A stretch of DNA of 64,000 bases from DAHUXD01 sp963736455 (GTDB taxonomy: Bacteria; Acidobacteriota; Thermoanaerobaculia; UBA5066; Gp7-AA6): assembly GCA_963736455.1 (NCBI GenBank), contig CAVTON010000002.1:806001-870000 (forward strand), in the 5' to 3' direction. Positions 28,317 through 35,064 of this stretch are shown here, in pieces. Position numbers and translations under genes: made by a program. Numbering within the stretch: position 1 is the first letter of the stretch; every line of letters starts with the position of its first letter. The notes under the pieces were generated by a model. It was not told the origin of the DNA. It did not search any database and saw only the letters and a program-made list of their open reading frames with translations.

Positions 28317-29251
28317 TACGCCATCTCGCGCAGGAGCGCGATGCGGCGGGCGGTCGGCGGGTGCGTCGAGAGGAGGCTCGCGAAGAACCCCTGTCGCTCG
28401 GCCGGAGCGCCGCCGCGCGGGTCCTCGATGCACAGGTGCGCGATGCCCTGCTTGATCGAAGGCGTCGGGGCAATCGCGGCCGAGATCTTCTCGAGCGCCG
28501 ACGCCAGCGCGAGGGGGTTGCGCGTCAGCTCGGCTCCCGATGCGTCCGCGAGGTACTCGCGCTGGCGAGAGACCGCGAGCGAAACGATCTGCGCGATGAC
28601 CGGCGCGAGGATGATCGACACGATCCAGAGCGCGAAGAAGAGGACTCCCAGGCCGCCTCCGCCGTCCCGATCGCGCCGCCGCCCGCCGCCCCACCAGAGC
28701 CCCCGCCGGCTCCAGTCGGACAGCAGCAGGATCGCGCCGGCGAGCGCGGCCACGACCGTCATCAGCCGCACGTCGTAGTTCCGGACATGCGACAGCTCGT
28801 GCGAGACGACGCCCTGGAGCTCGTCGCGGTTGAGCGCGTCGAGCAGCCCGCGGGTCACGGCGATCGAGGCGCGCTCGGGACCCGTTCCGGTCGCGAAAGC
28901 GTTCGGGTCCGAATCGGGGACGACGTAGATCGCGGGCTTCGGGAGCCCGCCCGCGATCGCCATCTCTTCGACGACGTTCTCGAGGATTCGCTGCTTCGGA
29001 TCGGACGGGTCGAGCGGCGCCGCGCGGGTCGACTCGATGACGGCCTGATCGCCTCCGTGGAGCGACCACCACGCCGAGAGGCCGCCGATGCCGAGGGCTC
29101 CGAGCGTCGCGAGCGGCAGTCCCGGCGAGAATCCCCCGGCGTAGAGCAGTCCGTCGGCGCCGAGGCCCATCAGCGCGAGCAGGGCGACGAACCCGGCGAT
29201 GAAGAGACGGGTGTTGGCGAGGTTGCGCTTCTGCTGCTCGTAGAGGTTCAT
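28307..29251 (-). CDS. HtpX-like M48 membrane metalloprotease
   Basis: A 314-residue M48 protease. Two N-terminal helices are followed by the zinc site VVSHELSHVRNYD. Two further helices and a second-ligand region, SRQREYLADASGAELT, follow. HtpX-type enzymes degrade misfolded inner-membrane proteins. It is downstream of lemA, a common pairing. It overlaps the end of the converging LOG gene by ten bases. Confidence 0.9.
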   Translation of the reverse strand: MNLYEQQKRNLANTRLFIAGFVALLALMGLGADGLLYAGGFSPGLPLATLGALGIGGLSAWWSLHGGDQAVIESTRAAPLDPSDPKQRILENVVEEMAIAGGLPKPAIYVVPDSDPNAFATGTGPERASIAVTRGLLDALNRDELQGVVSHELSHVRNYDVRLMTVVAALAGAILLLSDWSRRGLWWGGGRRRDRDGGGGLGVLFFALWIVSIILAPVIAQIVSLAVSRQREYLADASGAELTRNPLALASALEKISAAIAPTPSIKQGIAHLCIEDPRGGAPAERQGFFASLLSTHPPTARRIALLREMAYQK

Positions 29252-29291
29252 TTCGGGCGGAAGGCCGGCGCCGGACGGACCGCGCGGGAAG

Positions 29292-29885
29292 TCAGGACCG
29301 TGTCTGGTCGGAGCGCACGTTCAGGTCGACCTTGGGAACGGAGCGCTCGGCGTCGTCCTTGATCTCGAAGAGCTCGACCGGCTGGAACTTGAACGACTGG
29401 GCGATGAGGTTGTCGGGGAAGAGCTGCTGCGCCGTGTTGAAGCGGGTGGCGATGTCGTTGTAGAACTGCCGGGCAAACCCGATCCGGTTCTCCGTCGACG
29501 AGAGCTCCTCCATCAGCGTCTTCACCTGCTCGTTGGACTTGAGGGTGGGATAGTTCTCCGCCAGCGCGAAGAGGCGCGAGAGCGTCCGCGTCAGGGCGCC
29601 CTCCTTGTCGGCGGCGTCGGCGACGCCGCGGGCCGCGACGGCCGAGTTGCGGGCCTGGACGACCTTCTCGAGCGTGTCCTGCTCGAACTGCATCTCGCCC
29701 TTGACGGCGGCGACGAGGTTGGGGATCAGGTCGTGGCGGCGCTTGAGCTGGACGTCGATCTGCTTCCATCCGTTCGCGACCTGGTTGCGCAGCGAGATCA
29801 GGTTGTTGTACCGCCAGATGGCCCAGATCGCGCCGACGAACGCGACGACGACGAGCAGCGTGAGGCATCCTCCGATGGCGGCCAT
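29292..29885 (-). CDS. lemA: LemA-family membrane protein
   Basis: A 197-residue LemA protein: one N-terminal transmembrane helix (LTLLVVVAFVGAIWAIW), then the hallmark YNNLISLRNQVANGWKQID and a long helical domain with RRHDLIPNLV and LSSTENRIGFARQFYND. It is encoded 40 bases upstream of the HtpX-like protease. The biochemical role of LemA is unclear; it commonly pairs with M48 proteases in envelope stress or maintenance. Confidence 0.92.
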   Translation of the reverse strand: MAAIGGCLTLLVVVAFVGAIWAIWRYNNLISLRNQVANGWKQIDVQLKRRHDLIPNLVAAVKGEMQFEQDTLEKVVQARNSAVAARGVADAADKEGALTRTLSRLFALAENYPTLKSNEQVKTLMEELSSTENRIGFARQFYNDIATRFNTAQQLFPDNLIAQSFKFQPVELFEIKDDAERSVPKVDLNVRSDQTRS

Positions 29886-29942
29886 GTCTCTTCCTCTACG
29901 TACGCAAAGTCGGGGCTCTCAGTTCTCCGCCGGGGCGGCCGT

Positions 29943-31070
29943 CTAGGTGTTCAAGCCCTGGCGCAGCTCCCGGGCCAGGATTTCCACGCCCGACCGTGTG
30001 CCGCCGGTGAGCTTCTCCTTCCAGACGGTCTCCGTCTCGAAGCGGCGGTCGCCGATCGATTCCGCCCACGGGCGCAGCGCCGCATCGAGCTCGCCCGCGG
30101 ACCAGACGTCTCCTCCGCGCTTGCGGACCATCGCGATCACGTAAGGCACGATCCGGATGAAAGCGCGCAGCGACGTCGAGCTCTTGATCGAGTACTTCCG
30201 CCCGGCGAAGGCGACCGGAAACGCGCGCGCGGCCGCCTTGAAGTAGTTGAGGAAGAAGCGCCGGGCATTCTCGCGGAATTCGCGGGCGACGCGCCCGCCC
30301 GCCGTATCGATCGCCGCGAAGACGTCGCGCAGCTCGTCGGCGAGCGACGCTTGCGTGACGGTTCCCTTTCCGATCCCGAGGACCTTGATCGAGCCCTTGA
30401 GCGGGGAGCCCTCGTCCTCGTTGAGCGTCCGGATGACGTCGTGCGCGGCGGCGAGGTTGTCGTCCCGATACAGACGCCGTCCGGCGAGCGAGATGAGGTG
30501 CGACGGGTTCAGCTTCGTGTGCTTGCTGTTGATCGTGACGAAGAGCTCGACCACCTGGTCCGCCGTCAGGTTGTCGAACACGACGGCCGGAACCTGGAAG
30601 TCCTTCAGGCTGTGCTTTTCGGCCAGCTGGTGCAGGGCGAGCAGCCGATGCTGCCCGTCGAGCGCGCGGAGGATTCCCGACTCCTCGGGCAGCTTCAGCG
30701 AGCCCGCGTCCGACCGGCCGCTCGAGGGCGCAAACTCGAGGCGTTTCTCGGAGACGAGCAGGACGCTTCCGGGGATCGCCGGCAGCGTTCCGGAATCCGC
30801 GCACTGCAGGTAGTACGCGACGAGCTCGTCGATTTTCTTCTTGATGATCGGGCGCTGATAAGCCTGCTCGGAGGCTCCGATCTTGCGCTCGAGGAACTCC
30901 CAGTTGACCCGTCCGGTCGCGGCCTTGGAGTGGCCTCGCGTCGTCTGGCTGCCGGGGCCGAAGGAAAGGACTTCGAACCCGACCAGAGACTGAAGATCGG
31001 CCCCGGATAGCAGGGCCTCATAGAACCGCACGCCGAATTGGTTCAGCCGCAGCGAGGGCACCGAGATCAT
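29943..31070 (-). CDS. Orphan DGQHR (DndB-like) domain protein
   Basis: A 375-residue protein with the signature ILRALDGQHRLLALH around residue 138 and a following VVFDNLTADQVVELFVTINS. This defines the DGQHR fold of DndB, the regulator of phosphorothioate DNA modification, and of related defence or regulatory proteins with a ParB/Srx-like fold. No dnd, dpt or restriction gene is nearby. It starts at ATG 31070 and may be a single-gene transcript. The role is unknown. Confidence 0.75.
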   Translation of the reverse strand: MISVPSLRLNQFGVRFYEALLSGADLQSLVGFEVLSFGPGSQTTRGHSKAATGRVNWEFLERKIGASEQAYQRPIIKKKIDELVAYYLQCADSGTLPAIPGSVLLVSEKRLEFAPSSGRSDAGSLKLPEESGILRALDGQHRLLALHQLAEKHSLKDFQVPAVVFDNLTADQVVELFVTINSKHTKLNPSHLISLAGRRLYRDDNLAAAHDVIRTLNEDEGSPLKGSIKVLGIGKGTVTQASLADELRDVFAAIDTAGGRVAREFRENARRFFLNYFKAAARAFPVAFAGRKYSIKSSTSLRAFIRIVPYVIAMVRKRGGDVWSAGELDAALRPWAESIGDRRFETETVWKEKLTGGTRSGVEILARELRQGLNT

Positions 31071-31200
31071 CGCTACCTCCTAGCCCGGAGTCACGCGGTC
31101 GTCCGGCCCGGCGCGCCAGGCCGGGTCCGGGGCGGTGAAAGGGTATACCGGGGGCTCGCCGTCTGGACCCATGAGATTGCGCCGAAGAAAACGTCGGCCC

Positions 31201-31545
31201 CTAGGGCGGCGAGACCGACTTCCAGTCCGCCCCGGCCATCATCTGGGCGTGAATCTGGCTGGCTCCGATGAGGATGCCCTTGAGCTCCTGCGTCAGGATC
31301 GCCGCGAGCTCCGTCAGGCCATCCGAACGGGCGACGGGCACCGAGCACTCGACCGTCGCGGAGCCGAGCGAGGCGAAAAAGGGGGAAGGACGCCGCGTCC
31401 AGTCCGAATCGCTCCGGCGGTGCTTGGTCATCAGGAACGCCGCCAGGCGCCGCTCGTCCCAGGGCTCGGCCATCCTCCAGCAAAAATTGGCGCGCAGGCC
31501 CTTCTGCTCGGCCGTCGGCGTATCGTCGGCGATGGCAATCGACAT
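31201..31545 (-). CDS. Hypothetical protein, 114 residues
   Basis: A small protein starting MSIAIADDTPTAEQKGLRAN and containing FCWRMAEPWDERRLAAFLMT and LTQELKGILIGASQIHAQMM. It has no signal peptide or membrane helix and I recognise no family. The start at 31545 is divergent from the HlyD-type gene at 31588, with 42 bases between, so it could belong to the same regulatory unit. An extended frame reaches 31680 but would overlap that gene. Confidence 0.5.
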   Translation of the reverse strand: MSIAIADDTPTAEQKGLRANFCWRMAEPWDERRLAAFLMTKHRRSDSDWTRRPSPFFASLGSATVECSVPVARSDGLTELAAILTQELKGILIGASQIHAQMMAGADWKSVSPP

Positions 31546-31587
31546 CGAGCTTCTCAGACGATAGCATTCCCGCGTCCAACCGACGCC

Positions 31588-32343
31588 GTGAAAAAGACAC
31601 TGTGCGCAGGGCTTCTCGTGCTCGCCGCAGGCTCGCGCACGCTCCGCGCCGCCGGCGAGGAACGGGTCTATCCGTCTCACCTCATGGTGGACCAGGAGGT
31701 CACCGTCGCGGCGCGGATCACCGGGATCCTCGACTCGGTCCAGGTGGACCGCGGAAGCGCCGTGACGCAGGGACAGGTGCTCGCCACCATCGAACCCGGC
31801 GAATACGACGCCGCGGTCCGACAGGCTCGCGAGGACATGGACCTGAAGAAGCTCGAGTACGATCGCGCTGAATCCCTGGTCTCATCGAGCGTCATGAGCG
31901 CCGAGGACCGCGACGAGAAAAAGGCCCAGTATCAGGTGGCCGTGGCGACCTGGGAGAAAGCGAAGGCCGTTCGCGACTACACCGTGATCCGGGCCCCGTT
32001 TGCCGGGATCGTCATCGAGAAGTACGCCCGCGTGGGACAGAAGGTCATCGAGGACAAGTTCGATCCCCTGTTCAAGATCACGGCCGTCGAGCCGCTGCTC
32101 GCCCGGGTCTACCTGCCGGAGGAGCTGCTGCTCGGCGTCCACGTGGGCGACCGGGTCGAGGTGGTGGCCGAGCGGTTTCCGGACGTCCACACGACTGGCG
32201 AGGTGCAGTTCGTCAGCCCGACCGTCGATGCGGCGAGCGGGACGTTTCAGGTCATCATCCGGGTCCGGCGCGAGCCGGCGAAGTCGGTCCTGCGGCCCGG
32301 CCTCTCCGTCAAGGTCCGGTTCGCCCCGGCCGGGCGCCGATAA
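31588..32343 (+). CDS. HlyD/RND-type periplasmic adaptor
   Basis: A 251-residue membrane-fusion protein with an N-terminal signal peptide ending TLRAAG. A lipoyl-type half-motif (ARITGILDSVQVDRGSAVTQ) comes next, then a short alpha-hairpin and the second half-motif TVIRAPFAGIVIEKYARVGQ. A beta-barrel domain (VGDRVEVVAERFPD) follows. It is shorter than typical RND adaptors, and no pump or outer-membrane channel gene is adjacent. Instead it heads a plus-strand run with a histidine kinase, a sigma-54 regulator and the repeat-peptide gene. Together with the two adaptor-bearing proteins encoded at 35.1-39.7 kb it may serve export of the repeat peptide. GTG start at 31588. Confidence 0.85.
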   Translation: MKKTLCAGLLVLAAGSRTLRAAGEERVYPSHLMVDQEVTVAARITGILDSVQVDRGSAVTQGQVLATIEPGEYDAAVRQAREDMDLKKLEYDRAESLVSSSVMSAEDRDEKKAQYQVAVATWEKAKAVRDYTVIRAPFAGIVIEKYARVGQKVIEDKFDPLFKITAVEPLLARVYLPEELLLGVHVGDRVEVVAERFPDVHTTGEVQFVSPTVDAASGTFQVIIRVRREPAKSVLRPGLSVKVRFAPAGRR

Positions 32344-32363
32344 CGCGGCCCCCTTCTGACGCG

Positions 32364-33065
32364 ATGGCCGGAAAGCCTCGTTTTTCGCCCCGCCTTCGCT
32401 CGACTCTCGACCGCGTCCTCGTCCACGACGTCAAGAACGTCTCGTTCCGGCTGCGTCTCCTTCTCTCGAACCTCGACGAGCACTGGGACGATCCGCAGTT
32501 TCGTCAGACCGTCAAGGACCTGCTGGCCTCGACGGTCGAACGCCTCGAGAGCGCGGTGGGACGGCTGTCGGGGGAGGAGAACGCCGTCCTCATCAAGGTC
32601 TCGCTCGATCTCAACGGGCTTCTTCGGGAGGTGGCGGCACGACCGACGCGCCGCCAGCGGCCCGGGGGCCGGACGCTCGAGGTGCGAACCGCTCTCGGGC
32701 CGGTGCCGGCCATCTGGGGAGACCCGTTCTACCTCGGCGACGCGTTCGGGAGCCTGATCGAAAACGCGGCCGAGGCGGCGGGACCCGGCGGGCGCGTGCT
32801 CGTCCGGACCTTCTCGACCGGCGCCGGCCGTCGCGCCCGGGCCGTGGTCGAAGTCATCGACAACGGATCGGGCATGACGCCGGAATTTCTGCGCGACCGG
32901 CTCTTCCGGCCGTTCGAGACGACCAAGCCCGAGGGCGTCGGTCTGGGCCTCGCCACGGCCAGCCAGATCGTCCGATTTCACCGGGGGACGATCCGGATCC
33001 TGTCGCAGCCGGGTGGAGGCACGGTCGTGCGGCTCTCGTTTTCGGCGGCGGAGGCATCGCCGTGA
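32364..33065 (+). CDS. PrsK-like soluble histidine kinase
   Basis: A 233-residue kinase consisting almost only of the DHp and catalytic domains. The phosphoacceptor box is VLVHDVKNVSFRLRLLL (His21). Its HD-KN form recalls PrsK, the kinase of the PEP-CTERM/exosortase-associated PrsK-PrsR pair. ATP-binding motifs are the N-box SLIENAAEAA, G1 VIDNGSGMTPEF, the F-box FRPFETTKPEG and G2 GVGLGLATASQI. No sensor or membrane domain is present, so the signal must be intracellular or come through a partner. The response regulator gene overlaps its stop by four bases. Confidence 0.85.
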   Translation: MAGKPRFSPRLRSTLDRVLVHDVKNVSFRLRLLLSNLDEHWDDPQFRQTVKDLLASTVERLESAVGRLSGEENAVLIKVSLDLNGLLREVAARPTRRQRPGGRTLEVRTALGPVPAIWGDPFYLGDAFGSLIENAAEAAGPGGRVLVRTFSTGAGRRARAVVEVIDNGSGMTPEFLRDRLFRPFETTKPEGVGLGLATASQIVRFHRGTIRILSQPGGGTVVRLSFSAAEASP

Positions 33066-34441
33066 GCGGCCCGCTCGGGCGGCTCGTGATCGTGGAGGAC
33101 GACCAGTTCCTGCTCGAGCAGCTGACCTGGGCCCTGAAAGGGAAATTCTCCGTGGCATCGGCGCGCGACGCGGCGCAGGGCCGCGTCCTCTGTGATTCCG
33201 AGGCGGATCTCTATCTCTTCGACCTGCGCCTGCCGCCCTCGAATCAGGTCCACGAGGGCCTCGATCTGCTTCGTCACGTTCGCCGTCGCGATGCCGAGGC
33301 GACGGTCGTGATGATGTCGGGAGAGGGCGAGCGAGCCCATGTCCTCGAGGCCATGGCGCTCGGTGCGTTCGATTTCTTCCAGAAGCCGATCGACACCTCC
33401 GAGCTGCTGATCATCCTGAATCGGGCTCTCGAGCGCCGGAGGCTGCTCGTGGAAAATCGGGAGCTGCGCCGCGAGGCCGGCGCGGCCGGGGACCCCGGTT
33501 CGGAGCGTCTCGTCGGGAAGAGCGTCGCGATGCGGCGCCTCGCTCGGGACATCGAAAGGGTCGCCCCGACCGATGCCACGGTCCTCCTCCAGGGCGAAAG
33601 CGGCACGGGAAAAGATCTCGTCGCGCGATCGATCCACGCCGCGAGTTCCCGGCGCGACAAGGCGTTCGTCGCGGTCAACGCCTCCGCGCTTCCCGAGTCG
33701 CTCGCGGAGTCGGAGCTGTTCGGTCACGAGAAGGGCTCCTTCACGGGGGCCGTGGCTTCGCGGCCGGGCCGCTTCGAGCTCGCCCAGGGCGGCACGCTCT
33801 TTCTCGACGAGATCGGCACCCTGTCGCCCGGCATCCAGGCGAAGCTGCTCCGCGCCATCGAGAGCCGCGAAATCGAGCGAGTGGGCGGAAGGCGGCCCGT
33901 TCCGGTGAACTTCCGGCTCATCTCGGCGACCAACGAGGATCTCGAGGCGCGCGTCGCGGCGGGGACGTTTCGTGAGGACCTCTACTACCGCATCAACACC
34001 GTTCCCCTCGGGATTCCGCCGCTGAGGGAGCGAAGCGGGGACATCCCTCTGCTGGCGGATTACTTCCTCGCCCGCGCCTGCGCGCGCGAGGGCATGCCTC
34101 GAAAGCGCCTCGCCGCTCCCGCTCTCGCCCGCCTCGAGTCCCATGCCTGGCGAGGCAACGTTCGCGAGCTCGCCCATGCTCTGGAGCTCGCCGTGATTTT
34201 TTCCGACGGCCTCGAGATTTCGGAGGACGACCTGCCGCGGACGATCCGGTCCGCCGCCGCGGCGGCGCCGCATTCCGCCGCTTCGGCGACGAAGGGATTT
34301 GCGGCCGCCGTCGAAGACTACGAGCGCCGGCTCCTGCGCGAGGCGATCGCTTCCGCCGGAGGCGTCAAGGCCGAAGCCGCCCGCCGGCTCGGCCTCGACG
34401 CCAATCAGATCAAGTATCTGTGCCGGAAGTTCGGGCTCTGA
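33062..34441 (+). CDS. PrsR-like sigma-54-dependent response regulator
   Basis: A 459-residue NtrC-type activator. The receiver domain has phospho-acceptor Asp54 in YLFDLRLPP and LGAFDFFQKPID, as in PrsR. The AAA+ domain has Walker A GESGTGKD, the sigma-54-contact loop GSFTGA (Ser for Ala) and Walker B TLFLDEIG. The C-terminal Fis-type helix-turn-helix is KAEAARRLGLDANQIKYL. It should activate -24/-12 promoters when phosphorylated by the kinase just upstream. The best candidate target is the promoter at 34565-34580, 124 bases past its stop, in front of the repeat-peptide gene. Confidence 0.9.
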   Translation: MSGPLGRLVIVEDDQFLLEQLTWALKGKFSVASARDAAQGRVLCDSEADLYLFDLRLPPSNQVHEGLDLLRHVRRRDAEATVVMMSGEGERAHVLEAMALGAFDFFQKPIDTSELLIILNRALERRRLLVENRELRREAGAAGDPGSERLVGKSVAMRRLARDIERVAPTDATVLLQGESGTGKDLVARSIHAASSRRDKAFVAVNASALPESLAESELFGHEKGSFTGAVASRPGRFELAQGGTLFLDEIGTLSPGIQAKLLRAIESREIERVGGRRPVPVNFRLISATNEDLEARVAAGTFREDLYYRINTVPLGIPPLRERSGDIPLLADYFLARACAREGMPRKRLAAPALARLESHAWRGNVRELAHALELAVIFSDGLEISEDDLPRTIRSAAAAAPHSAASATKGFAAAVEDYERRLLREAIASAGGVKAEAARRLGLDANQIKYLCRKFGL

Positions 34442-34442
34442 T

Positions 34443-34458
34443 GGTTGAGAAATCAACC
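34443..34458. promoter_or_regulatory. Inverted repeat, candidate enhancer site
   Basis: The perfect inverted repeat GGTTGA-GAAA-TCAACC lies about 135-140 bases upstream of the predicted sigma-54 transcript start. A further TCAACC half-site is at 34478-34483. The distance fits binding of an NtrC-family activator. It lacks a T-run and so is unlikely to be a terminator for the regulator gene. Confidence 0.5.
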
Positions 34459-34526
34459 GTTCGACCGGATGAAATTGTCAACCGGGGCCGTTACCCGTTC
34501 GAAAGTCGATTCCGTAAGTATTTGTA

Positions 34527-34538
34527 AACACAAGTGTT
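34527..34538. promoter_or_regulatory. Inverted repeat in AT-rich bend between enhancer and promoter
   Basis: AACAC-AA-GTGTT lies inside a conspicuously AT-rich stretch (about 34508-34545) in an otherwise GC-rich genome, between the candidate enhancer and the -24/-12 promoter. Position and composition suit a DNA-bending (IHF-like) or second regulator site. Confidence 0.4.
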
Positions 34539-34564
34539 ATTTTAGGATGTGCGGCGCAAAAAGC

Positions 34565-34580
34565 TGGCCCCGCTCTTGCG
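34565..34580 (+). promoter_or_regulatory. Sigma-54 (-24/-12) promoter of the repeat-peptide gene
   Basis: TGGCCC-CGCTC-TTGCG has the required GG to GC spacing of sigma-54 promoters and matches the consensus at nearly all key bases. The predicted transcript start is near 34591, immediately before the AGGAGG ribosome site of the peptide gene. A sigma-54 activator gene is directly upstream. Confidence 0.75.
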
Positions 34581-34608
34581 ATGTGATGGCGGCAGGAGGA
34601 AGCAAGGT

Positions 34609-34995
34609 ATGGCAAATGAAGTGAAGATCAAGTTGACGGACGCCCAGAAGGCGAAGATCAAGGAAGCCACGGGACAGAACCTGCCCGAGATCAAGGTGGG
34701 CACGTTCGGGGAAGGTCCCGCGGTGTCGCCGGGTTCGAGCTCGCCGATCAAGGCCACGCGCGCGATGCGCGCCCAGAAGGCCATGCGCGCCCAGAAGGCG
34801 ATGCGGGCCCAGAAGGCCATGCGCGCCCAGAAGGCGATGCGCGCTCAGAAGGCGATGCGGGCCCAGAAGGCCATGCGCGCTCAGAAGGCGATGCGCGCCC
34901 AGAAGGCCATGCGGGCCCAGAAGGCCATGCGCGCTCAGAAGGCGATGCGCGCCCAGAAGGCCATGCGGGCCCAGAAGGCGATGCGCGCCCAGTAG
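34609..34995 (+). CDS. Leader plus (MRAQKA)n repeat peptide
   Basis: A 128-residue protein of a kind I do not recognise. Residues 1-52 form a leader: a probable helix MANEVKIKLTDAQKAKIKEA, then GQNLPEIKVGTFGEG and a Ser/Pro-rich link PGSSSP. From residue 53 there are twelve perfect MRAQKA units and a final MRAQ, giving a strongly basic tail (one Arg and one Lys per unit). There is no signal peptide, transmembrane helix or Cys. ATG 34609 has AGGAGG nine bases upstream and a sigma-54 promoter. A strong terminator follows. The leader/repeat layout, with a PqqD-like/M50/adaptor protein encoded next door, suggests a secreted or processed peptide precursor. That role is inference. A DNA- or RNA-binding structural peptide is the main alternative. 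Confidence 0.85.
   Translation: MANEVKIKLTDAQKAKIKEATGQNLPEIKVGTFGEGPAVSPGSSSPIKATRAMRAQKAMRAQKAMRAQKAMRAQKAMRAQKAMRAQKAMRAQKAMRAQKAMRAQKAMRAQKAMRAQKAMRAQKAMRAQ
34765..34992 (+). repeat. 18-bp tandem repeat coding for MRAQKA
   Basis: Twelve and two-thirds tandem 18-base units. Units differ only at third codon positions (CGC/CGG for Arg, GCC/GCT and GCC/GCG for Ala), so every unit encodes the same residues. Units 7-9 and 10-12 form a near-identical 54-base higher-order pair, which points to block duplication followed by synonymous drift. Confidence 0.95.
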
Positions 34996-35016
34996 GTTCC
35001 GTTCCGAATCGGTTTG

Positions 35017-35046
35017 AACGCCCCGCTTCGGCGGGGCGTTTGTTTT
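35017..35046 (+). terminator. Strong intrinsic terminator after the repeat-peptide gene
   Basis: Perfect 10-base arms AACGCCCCGC and GCGGGGCGTT around a TTCG tetraloop, followed by TGTTTT. It lies 22 bases after the stop codon and between converging genes, so the peptide gene forms its own short transcript. Confidence 0.92.
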
Positions 35047-35064
35047 AGCGGCGTTCTCCGGGAG

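Noticed and set aside
27494..29362. 622-codon frame from the small zinc-ribbon-like start
   Set aside because: After codon 88 it has no homology and runs antisense to an intact HtpX-like protease; a one-base indel explains it.
34765..34992. Possible CRISPR-like or non-coding tandem array
   Set aside because: Units are contiguous 18-mers without spacers, stay in one frame, vary only synonymously, and have a start, ribosome site and stop around them.
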